A DNA stretch of 64,000 nucleotides, taken from Ampullaceana balthica (taxonomy: Eukaryota; Mollusca; Gastropoda; Lymnaeidae). The position numbers and the translations under genes are program-made. The notes under the pieces are model-generated. The model saw nothing but the letters and a program-made list of their open reading frames with translations. It ran no database searches and was not told where the DNA came from. How positions within the stretch are numbered: the first letter of the stretch is position 1; every line of letters begins with the position of its first letter. This document shows positions 58,701-64,000 of this stretch, piece by piece. The DNA is taken from the NCBI GenBank assembly GCA_944989445.1, contig CALYLW010000040.1, positions 1,798,818 to 1,862,817 on the forward strand, read 5' to 3'.

Positions 58701-61700
58701 AACAGTGTTTGAATTCCACTGGATTATTAGTTAATTTTAATAATATTGATTGTTAAAAAATATTTGAATTACACAAATTTTCAGATGTGTTTAAAATTCC
58801 ATTTTCATGTTTTCAGCACAGGTAGACTGTTGCAGTCCTACAGATTTTTCCTCTTGATTTTTTATGTCCAGATGTTGTATGTAAGGCAATGAATGTCCAT
58901 TGATGATAAATATTTGACATTTGAATATCGATATAATTCAATTTGATTTTATGAAGACCAAAAATGTTGTATTTCATAAACATTTTTTTTTGAAGGATGG
59001 GGGTGAATGTCACGTGTGAATCACATGATTTGTGACGAAGAGGTCACGTGAGCATAAGCGCGGGAGATGACGCGGAAGGTTCGAGGTCATGTTCAGTTGT
59101 CAGAGAGGTTCCGTAGTGTAAGGACGGAATGTGTGTGTGCCTCAAGACTTCCACTTTGTATAACCTCAAATATATATGTTATGTAAATAGTATACATATT
59201 AAAGTTGTTTTATTGAAACAAGTTCTTCAGTGGATTATTGTGCACAAGATTCTGTATTGTAAGAACGCCTACAAAAGAGTTACATATAAAATATAGTTAC
59301 AGTTACAAAAACAATGTATCAAAATTACAGATAGATCACATGTACCGTAATTGAATTATTGATGTTTTAGATTATTTTATTTATTCCTATGCATCATGTT
59401 ATTTTTTTAGATAGAGTGTAAGGGTGCGCATTATATTGAACAACCTTTCTGTCGCGCAATAAGGTGAGTGTTTTATTGACAACACTTTTTATAAACATAT
59501 TCCTGATCGGTGCGCATTATATTTATCATGTTTTACGACACAACTACAATTGTGTATTTTTTGATGGTCTTGCGTTGCGTATTATAATGAACATTCTTAT
59601 AGTTACTTCTCATACATAAAGGGTTTATAGTCAAAAACTTGGTTTTTTACGTTAAAAAAAAATTAGATACAATGTTAGAGAGTTTATTGAAACAACTACC
59701 TGATAGACAGTAAATCCATCTGATGTTGAGTGTTGGGTGACAGCCAAACCTGCCAGAGAGGCCTGAAACCTGGCACTGCTGGATGGGTCAGCTGTGTAGT
59801 TGGTGTGGACACTCTCACTGAACTCACTTTAAATAAAGACACATGTTTGTTCCAGTGAAATACTCTCTCAACATTAACAAAAATGTTTTAAAAGCCCCTG
59901 TAAGATTTGGCTAATCCTTATTGAAGTTATCTTATGTTGTCTATTTGGCCAATCTTTATTGAAGTTATCTTATGTCTTTTAGAAGTGCTGACATTTCAGC
60001 CATTAGGGTGGATGTTGGTGAAATGATTGAATTGATGTGCAGATTGAGGGATGTTCATTTGAACAATATCAATATTCAATCATATTGTGGAAAAACATCT
60101 GACTACGTAGCATTTTCACATAAATATCTTTTAAAAATATGCTAGTACTAATATGAATATGGTTTATGAGATGTTCAACTTTCTCACTTATTTAGAAGCA
60201 TTATTTAAACTATAATAACAAAAAGTAATATTTTCAAGAACATTGATTCCCCTCATCCACGATTTTGGCAACTGAAAACCTGTGACCTAAAGAGGTAATT
60301 GAAGAGCTTAGTGCTATAAACCCTTAAGTCACAAAGTAAGCATTTTGAGATAATCAAGTTTTAATTTATTTCTTGTCTCTTTGATGATAGCATTTGAATT
60401 TTTTTTAGCCTGTTAAAAATTGGACCAAGTTACATTTTATTGTTTTCAACTTTATACAGTAGTTTTGTCTAAATCAGATATTAAAACTTCACTATTTAGA
60501 TAGAATTTGACAAAAATGTGACTTTTAAGTACTTTTAACACTAAGGTCTTCAATTTAATTTACCCAACAGAAGAGACTCTCCAGGGGAGAAGACTGGAGG
60601 TCGGAGACTGTCCACTAATGATGTCCAGCTGAAAGCACATCACCTCTGCTGGCTGTTGGGAGGCCAGAAAGATGAGTTTACCTGTAGAATCAAAGAGTTA
60701 AAGACCCGCATTTCAGGTTGTGAAGGTAATCAAGAGGAAACAACCAATGTATGAATTTTTTGTAGGAATTTTTATTTCAAACTGTGAATATATGAAACTA
60801 AGAATTCTAAGAAAAACGTTTTTATGTTCTTTCAATTACTAAGTAATATCATCTAAAAAATGAAGAGATAAAATGTATGAATTTCTATTAAAGGAAAAGT
60901 ATTTTTCAAGTCATTTTTACGCACACAGTAACACTACTGTAACATCCAATGAAAGTATTTTATTTTTTGCTTACTGTTTATTTTTTGAATAGACAGATTG
61001 TAAAGCCTACCTGAGTTATCCTCTCTGTTACTTTGATCAATGACCTGTAGATACTGGGGACATGCTTTAAACTCTGTGCTCCACTGTAAAACCTAACATA
61101 AAACAACAAAGTATTTAATCTATGTACTCCACTGTAAAACCTAACATAAAACAACAAAGTATTTAATCTATGTACTCCACTGTAAAACCTAACATAAAAC
61201 AACAAAGTATTTAATCTATGTACTCCACTGTAAAACCTAACATAAAACAACAAAGTATTTAATCTATGTGCTCCACTGTAAAACCTAACATAAAACAACA
61301 AAGTATTTAATCTCTGTCCTCCACTGTAAAACCTAACATAAAACAACAAAGTATTTAATCTCTGTCCTCCACTGTAAAACCTAACATAAAACAACAAAGT
61401 ATTTAATCTCTGTGCTCCACTGTAAAACCTAACATAAAACAACAAAGTATTTAATCTCTGTCCTCCACTGTAAAACCTAACATAAAACAACAAAGTATTT
61501 AATCTCTGTGCTCCACTGTAAAACCTAACATAAAACAACAAAGTATTTAATCTATGTACTCCACTGTAAAACCTAACATAAAACAACAAAGTATTTAATC
61601 TCTGTCCTCCACTGTAAAACCTAACATGAAACAACAAAGTATTTAATCTATGTACTCCACTGTAAAACCTAACATAAAACAACAAAGTATTTAATCTCTG

Positions 61701-63835
61701 TGCTCCACTGTAAAACCTAACATAAAACAACAAAGTATTTAATCTATGTGCTCCACTGTAAAACCTAACATGAAACAACAAAGTATTTAATCTATGTGCT
61801 CCACTGTAAAACCTAACATAAAACAACAAAGTATTTAATCTATGTTCTCCACTGTAAAACCTAACATAAAACAACAAACTATTTAATCTCTGTCCTCCAC
61901 TGTTAAACCTAACATAAAACAACAAAGTATTTAATTTATGTACTCCACTGTAAAACCTAACATGAAACAACAAAGTATTTAATCTCTGTGCTCCACTGTA
62001 AAAAATAACATAAAACAACAAAGTATTTAATCTATGTACTCCACTGTAAAACCTAACATCAAACAACAAAGTATTTAATCTATGTACTCCACTGTAAAAC
62101 CTAACATCAAACAACAAAGTATTTAATCTATGTACTCCACTGTAAAACCTAACATCAAACAACAAAGTATTTAATCTATGTACTCCACTGTAAAACCTAA
62201 CATCAAACAACAAAGTATTTAATCTATGTACTCCACTGTAAAACCTAACATCAAACAACAAAGTATTTAATCTATGTTCTCCACTGTAAAACCTAACATA
62301 AAACAACAAAGTTTTTTATCAATCAGAAGATCATCATTTAGATACTGTGTAAAGTACACACAACAAAAATAGACATTATACAAGCTTCAGGTTGATATCT
62401 GAGGATGATCAGGTCTCAAACACTGGGTTGGGGTGAGACTATTGAAGCCCAGGTGAGCAGCATGTTTTTTCATTTATCTGTAATATATTTCTCTTATCAG
62501 CCACATCACCAGAGAAACCTGAGACAGTTTTGATTAAAATGGTCTAACAGTGCTAGGAAAAACTATTCTTGGCCAGCGAGTGTTTAAGCTGGTCTTTGAA
62601 ACTATTTCCTTCCGCGCTATAAGAAAATCTCAATATTTAAGAATACTTTAGTCAAATTATTTAAAATCATAGCCTCTTGGCAAAGTTATAGCAAATATTC
62701 AAGTGAAAAGCACTTGAAACGTGGGTATTATTTACTAGTGTTAGTGCCACCCCCAGTGATGGGAGTGCATAAAGCTTTCTGGCATGGCCTTCCATGAAAA
62801 CTGTTTCATTCATTTGAAAATTCTGCCCTATTAAGACAACAATTGCCACCCAGGGTTAACCACAACCTCGGTGGCTTTGAACACTGTATGGACTAAATAG
62901 TCAGGCTTTATTATTTGATATTATTATTTAGCAATATGAAATATACTAATATTTTATGGTGCAAACATGAAGCAGGAAATGAAATGTTAGAATTGTGTGG
63001 AGCCTAAGGTACACTTTGAATAATAATTATTTTACAAACACTTTGATTTCATTTACACTTAATAAATCTTTATTACTGACACAAGTTGACACAGTTAGTT
63101 ATTTATAGAATGCTACAGAATCTGTTTGTCCGTGAGTCAGGTATGAGGGATTTTATTTATTCAGGTATTAAAAGTGAAATAAGAAGGCTTTTGATTGAGG
63201 TCACTCACTGGACTGGAGCCAAAGCGTTGGTCCATCACAAACAGAGAGTAGTCTGTGGCCACCACGTGGTAGGGAAAGCCCAGGGATGCTGCTGCCATGA
63301 CCCTCTCATTGGTCTTGATGAGGAGACTGGACAAGGAAAATAACTCTTGACCATCAGAGAAATGAGACTGAAACAGAAATTCAAGTATTTAATGTTTCAA
63401 CAGTTTTCATCCCAAGAATTCTTAGCATTCAAGAATTTTAATCTTTATGGTAAAGGAGGAATAAAGTCAATTAATGGTAAAGGTTGACAAAGAAACATAT
63501 TCATATTACTGGATTTTAAGGCAAAAGATAAATATTATAGCCATAGATTAATACGTCAATTTAACTTAATAAAAATATTTTGTTCTTCCTCATTAGTCAA
63601 TGAGATTAGTAATTGAAGTACTCCTAGTACAAGGAAATAAAACAACTAATGAATTGAGCCCAGCCATGGATTAGAAATAAAATATAGCATGCTTTTAATT
63701 ACCCTGTGGTCAAATATTTCAACTGAAGTGTTGTCAGCCACCACAATTTGTCTGGGATGACCCCCAAAATAGGCACTGGACCATTTGTCTTCGCACTGGA
63801 ATCTGGCTGTTTTCTCCATCAGTTCTCTTCTACAT
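44960..63835 (-). CDS. TAF1C, RNA polymerase I SL1 subunit (3' part, 10 exons)
   Basis: Joined from ten exons, all with AG/GT borders and compatible phases, to 936 residues ending in TGA; the 5' part lies beyond the right edge. Residues 1-44 hold [17 protein letters not shown], matching the TAF1C/Rrn6 pattern W-x-x-HPR-x-hhhhA preceding a beta-propeller strand, and residues 75-97 hold [16 protein letters not shown], the next propeller strands. TAF1C joins TBP, TAF1A, TAF1B and TAF1D in the SL1/TIF-IB complex that recognises the rRNA gene promoter in the nucleolus (established for the family). The final exon of 597 residues is acidic, serine-rich and low-complexity, with basic clusters, so the protein is much longer than the human one. 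Introns carry only antisense transposons. TAF1C is the best match by motif memory; a different WD-like nuclear protein is the alternative. Confidence 0.75.
45615..45775 (-). repeat. 30-bp coding minisatellite in TAF1C
   Basis: About five tandem copies of a 30-bp unit coding [10 protein letters not shown], with G/D changes in later copies. The unit length keeps the frame. The variants differ by synonymous and by Gly-to-Asp changes, consistent with an expansion under a weak frame constraint. Confidence 0.9.
46967..47628. mobile_element. Pogo/Tigger-like element in TAF1C intron
   Basis: Inverted ends CAGTCGGACTTCACTAAGTC and (reverse complement) CAGTCGGACCTATCTAAGTC, flanked by TA at 46965-46966 and 47629-47630, as expected for Tc1/mariner-type insertion. 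At 662 bp it is non-autonomous. A 131-codon plus-strand frame at 47090-47485 includes non-protein-like stretches and is not called. Confidence 0.8.
47655..48420 (+). pseudogene. hAT transposase fragment (ZMYM/DUF4371-type)
   Basis: Plus-strand remnant antisense to TAF1C. It begins with [19 protein letters not shown] then LPFRGHREH and [16 protein letters not shown], typical of the DUF4371 part of hAT transposases. After a stop at 47883 it resumes with [19 protein letters not shown], and after a frame change near 48090 gives [18 protein letters not shown] and [15 protein letters not shown], the RNase H-like core around the catalytic acid. The N-terminal and C-terminal parts are missing. At least one stop and one frameshift make it non-functional. 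Confidence 0.8.
48600..48670 (-). mobile_element. hAT right terminus
   Basis: The minus strand begins CAGTGCTTCTCAAACTTTTT and continues into GC-rich GGCGGACCGGCAGGAA, typical of a hAT terminal inverted repeat. It probably belongs to the transposase fragment at 47655-48420. The matching left end was not found; the pogo-like element at 46967-47628 lies where it would be expected, so the left side may be deleted or displaced. Confidence 0.65.
48712..48852 (-). CDS. TAF1C exon i
   Basis: 141 nt, acceptor TTCTTTAG|CAA, donor AGG|GTAAGC, phase 0 both ends. It encodes 47 residues, basic at the start ([19 protein letters not shown]), a plausible nuclear or nucleolar targeting patch. Confidence 0.8.
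49083..49476 (+). repeat. R1 repeat, copy f
   Basis: Plus-oriented copy inside the TAF1C intron between exons h and i, from AAATCCCTTATATTTAC to AAAACTTTGTTTTTACGGGG. Its core reads GACCCACTTCCCG and CTATCAAAATTTCAGATC as in the other copies. Confidence 0.75.
49549..49610 (-). CDS. TAF1C exon h
   Basis: 62 nt, acceptor TTTTTCAG|AC, donor GAG|GTAAGT. Only one of the three frames is open, and it is the one predicted by exons g and i. Confidence 0.8.
49821..49995 (-). CDS. TAF1C exon g
   Basis: 175 nt, acceptor CTGAAACAG|ATG, donor CTAG|GTAGAA, leaving one base. It encodes 58 residues with an [18 protein letters not shown] segment. The in-frame ATG at its 5' end is internal and need not be a start. 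Confidence 0.8.
50127..50156 (-). CDS. TAF1C 30-nt microexon f
   Basis: Thirty bases, acceptor AAATTTTCCAG and donor CACAG|GTAACA, coding [10 protein letters not shown] in phase 0. Including it is optional for the frame. A 34-bp minisatellite begins only 18 bp upstream of the acceptor. It is supported by the fit of both splice sites and by a [15 protein letters not shown] join that reads as continuous protein. Confidence 0.6.
50175..50855. repeat. Minisatellite, 34-bp unit, beside TAF1C microexon and LINE
   Basis: About 20 copies of a unit starting gacaacagatggagaagatt and ending gtcaaggtgctaga, with g/a variants. It starts 18 bp upstream of the microexon acceptor and ends exactly where the LINE sequence begins at 50856. 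One shortened unit lies near 50785-50795. The plus frames extend from the array into the LINE endonuclease. Confidence 0.95.
50856..53806 (+). pseudogene. LINE endonuclease-reverse transcriptase, broken
   Basis: The endonuclease part (50856-51644) carries [55 protein letters not shown] and [11 protein letters not shown], matching the apurinic-endonuclease fold with its catalytic DFN and SDH motifs. The reverse transcriptase (52100-53330) has [61 protein letters not shown] and [17 protein letters not shown], including the FADD box. The C-terminal part continues to a basic end, RRNRRRRR. Breaks: TAG at 51645, TAG near 51858, a frame shift near 52078, TGA near 52324 (a C-to-T change would explain it), and frame shifts near 53280 and 53400. 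It cannot make a full protein. Confidence 0.85.
50856..53860 (+). mobile_element. Degenerate APE-type LINE in TAF1C intron
   Basis: A nearly full-length non-LTR retrotransposon body coding endonuclease and reverse transcriptase, antisense to TAF1C. It shows at least six frame breaks (below), so it is dead. The protein type is the one often annotated in invertebrates as craniofacial-development-protein-2-like endonuclease-reverse transcriptase. The clade is uncertain; RTE-like or a related group is likely. The 3' end is not marked by a clear poly(A) or repeat tail. Confidence 0.8.
53868..55245. mobile_element. Pogo-like DNA element (degenerate)
   Basis: Imperfect inverted ends CAGTCGAACCCACTTAACTC and (reverse complement) CAGTCGAAACCGGTTAAGTT, with TA on both sides. 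At about 1378 bp it contains another, nested element (54585-55102); no transposase frame was recognised. The ends resemble those of the element at 46967 but the bodies differ. Confidence 0.65.
54585..55102. mobile_element. hAT-type MITE nested in pogo-like element
   Basis: Inverted ends TAGTGATGGGACG flanked by a perfect 8-bp duplication, attaacgc, at 54577-54584 and 55103-55110. 518 bp, no coding capacity. The insertion is younger than its pogo-like host. Confidence 0.85.
55450..55750 (+). repeat. 5' LTR
   Basis: Starts TGTCACGTGTGAATCACATG, ends AACAGTTACA. It holds two CACGTG E-boxes at about 55453 and 55486, a TATA-like region around 55600-55620 (TATAACC, ATATATATG) and AATAAAG near the end. 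The element duplicates it at 59008-59307. Confidence 0.9.
55752..55764 (+). other. Putative primer binding site
   Basis: TGGTGTCGGAGTG starts one base after the LTR. The leading TGG is what the CCA end of a tRNA primer would pair with; the specific tRNA was not identified. Confidence 0.5.
56579..58241 (+). pseudogene. LTR element gag (frameshifted, stop-broken)
   Basis: Gag-like protein starting at [15 protein letters not shown]. Residues ~20-110 are a strongly charged coiled coil with AEEKE-type heptads. The region resembling the gag capsid (SCAN-like) domain has [21 protein letters not shown] and continues to a zinc knuckle near 57556-57600 and a basic, repetitive tail. It is broken by a frame shift at an A-run (56979-56985) and a TAA at 57009-57011, so two frames are needed: 56480-57037 and 57018-58241. 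In the knuckle the expected first cysteine is F ([14 protein letters not shown]), leaving C-x4-H-x4-C without its partner. Either change could have ended function. Confidence 0.8.
57700..57950 (+). repeat. 60-bp coding repeat in gag tail
   Basis: Four to five copies of a 60-bp unit coding a 20-residue basic block (QSWRxxYNHNSxxRDYDQ). The repeats alternate R, W and Y with D, suggesting an RNA-binding tail that expanded in frame. Confidence 0.85.
58242..58530 (+). pseudogene. pol remnant (RNase H end)
   Basis: Near 58436-58510 the frame reads [20 protein letters not shown] then ADILSRM, the C-terminal end of a Gypsy RNase H domain. The codon one position before the AM of this block is TAG, where a tryptophan codon is usual. 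The reverse transcriptase upstream and the integrase downstream are absent. Confidence 0.75.
58530..58645. repeat. ~48-bp direct repeats in LTR element
   Basis: Three diverged copies of a segment with CTGTGAATTCCT and ATAAAACCAGAGACT just downstream of the pol remnant, marking the region where the rest of pol was lost. Confidence 0.7.
58992..59007 (+). other. Polypurine tract
   Basis: GAAGGATGGGGGTGAA, purine-rich with a single T in the middle and one near the end, directly before the 3' LTR; the expected plus-strand primer site. Confidence 0.65.
59008..59307 (+). repeat. 3' LTR
   Basis: Starts TGTCACGTGTGAATCACATG, ends ATAGTTACAGTTACA. Compared with the 5' LTR it shows seven substitutions and one missing base by eye, spread through its length. 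Confidence 0.9.
59700..59826 (-). CDS. TAF1C exon e
   Basis: 127 nt, acceptor TTTAAAG|TGAG (AG preceded by A-rich sequence, fairly weak), donor CAG|GTAGTT. It ends in phase 0 before a 9.5-kb intron. Confidence 0.75.
59827..60563. other. TAF1C intron, no further feature
   Basis: Intron d/e. AT-rich unique sequence with one partial duplication near 59908-59970 (GGC(C)AATC(C)TT(A)TTGAAGTTATCTTATG twice). No transposon end recognised. Confidence 0.5.
60564..60681 (-). CDS. TAF1C exon d
   Basis: 118 nt, acceptor TTCTACAG|GT, donor TTGG|GTAAAT. It encodes [20 protein letters not shown], a hydrophobic propeller-like strand, then a serine-rich turn. Confidence 0.8.
61011..61083 (-). CDS. TAF1C exon c, next to acceptor-bearing minisatellite
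   Basis: 73 nt, entering in phase 0 (acceptor TTTTACAG|TGG) and leaving after one base (TCAG|GTAGGC). It encodes 24 residues from [17 protein letters not shown]. Its first 18 bases recur, with one or more changes, in every unit of the adjacent 48-bp array. Confidence 0.8.
61079..62313. repeat. 48-bp minisatellite of TAF1C intron/exon boundary
   Basis: About 26 copies of a 48-bp unit; on the minus strand each contains GTTAGGTTTTACAG|TGGAG, then ACA(T/G)AGATTAAATAC. It corresponds to the TAF1C 3' splice site plus the first ~18 bases of exon c. Unit variants alternate in blocks. The 48-bp length keeps one 443-codon minus frame open ([16 protein letters not shown]), which is not the TAF1C frame and is not called as a gene. 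Confidence 0.95.
62314..63208. other. TAF1C intron, no further feature
   Basis: Intron b/c to the right of the array. Unique, AT-rich, with no recognisable transposon. A plus-strand frame of 85 codons at 63086-63343 is the complement of exon b and is not real. Confidence 0.5.
63209..63367 (-). CDS. TAF1C exon b
   Basis: 159 nt, phase 0 at both ends, acceptor CTGTTTCAG, donor CCA|GTGAGT. It encodes 53 residues including [20 protein letters not shown], consistent with adjacent beta-propeller strands. Confidence 0.8.
63703..63835 (-). CDS. TAF1C exon a (propeller strand, HPR motif)
   Basis: 133 nt after acceptor TATTTTAG and before donor AGG|GTAATT. It enters with one base of a split codon and leaves in phase 0. 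It contains the diagnostic [19 protein letters not shown] segment. Confidence 0.8.
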
Positions 63836-64000
63836 CTAAAATATTAACATGAAATAAAATTTTATCTAACTACAAAACTACAGAAAATAATATATATTCT
63901 GACTTTTTTAATTTCATCACCAGACAAATGAACCTTCTAATGCCTTAAAAAAATAAAAAATGTAAAATGCATAGAGAATTTCAACTCATCTCATGAAAGT
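63836..64000. other. TAF1C intron at window edge
   Basis: Upstream intron of exon a; no further exon is visible before the edge. Confidence 0.5.

Larger units (their letters stand above)
55450..59307 (+). mobile_element. Ty3/Gypsy-type LTR retrotransposon, pol mostly deleted
   Basis: LTRs of 301 and 300 bp (TG...CA) are flanked by a perfect 5-bp duplication, aaaac, at 55445-55449 and 59308-59312, inside R1 copy g. The internal region is only 3257 bp: leader, gag, then a short pol remnant. By eye the LTRs differ at seven substitutions and one indel, about 2.3%, indicating a moderately recent insertion. It lies antisense in the 9.5-kb TAF1C intron. It has no protease, reverse transcriptase or integrase and would need a helper. 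Confidence 0.9.
55303..59652 (+). repeat. R1 repeat, copy g, split by LTR element
   Basis: R1 in plus orientation at 55303-55449 and 59308-59652, interrupted by the LTR retrotransposon. The right part preserves aaacatattcctgatcgg, the empty site for the Helitron at 10102-11034. Compared with copy a, the break lies at GATAAAAAC|..AATGTATC. Confidence 0.8.

Noticed and set aside
60978..62309. 443-codon minus frame through the 48-bp array
   Set aside because: It is in a different frame from TAF1C exon c and its sequence is purely the repeat; the open state follows from the 48-bp unit.

Overview
This is a eukaryotic, gene-poor, repeat-dominated window. Introns with GT/AG borders, several clades of non-LTR retrotransposon, Helitrons, hAT and pogo-like DNA elements and very abundant minisatellites all point to an animal genome. 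The style of the repeats and of the retrotransposon proteins is most like a lophotrochozoan, probably a gastropod mollusc; that placement is inference.

Only two host genes can be supported. At 4226-4462 (minus) is the first coding exon of a Rho/Rnd-like small GTPase, with a P-loop and a donor site; no later exon is visible. From 44960 past the right edge (minus) is the 3' part of a gene I assign to TAF1C, a subunit of the RNA polymerase I factor SL1/TIF-IB. Ten exons (63703-63835, 63209-63367, 61011-61083, 60564-60681, 59700-59826, 50127-50156, 49821-49995, 49549-49610, 48712-48852, 44960-46753) join with fully consistent phases into 936 residues ending at a stop, with a poly(A) signal at 44921.

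Layout. 1-9250: AT-rich, almost featureless apart from the GTPase exon. 9250-26050: a mobile-element region holding four minus-oriented non-autonomous Helitrons in the window as a whole (10102-11034, 15502-19744, 22962-25650, and further right 36153-37586), a hAT element with a perfect 8-bp target duplication (11928-14377), a tRNA-derived SINE, and copies of an unclassified ~450-bp repeat, here called R1. Two Helitrons and one LTR element have inserted into R1 copies, and the intact copies act as empty-site references that prove the insertion points. 27500-44540: a run of at least eight unrelated minisatellites with units of 16-34 bp, the largest 3.25 kb, interrupted by two hAT MITEs, a Helitron, a 5'-truncated LINE and a captured reverse-transcriptase fragment. 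44900-64000: TAF1C, whose introns contain a pogo-like element, a hAT remnant, a degenerate LINE, a nested pogo/hAT pair, a Ty3/Gypsy-type LTR element with most of pol deleted, and two minisatellites that abut splice acceptors.

The most unusual observation is the 48-bp array at 61079-62313: each unit contains a copy of the TAF1C 3' splice site plus the first ~18 bases of the exon, giving about 26 tandem acceptor-like sites of which only the exon-proximal one keeps the reading frame open. No CRISPR array or operon is present, and I found no intact autonomous transposon.
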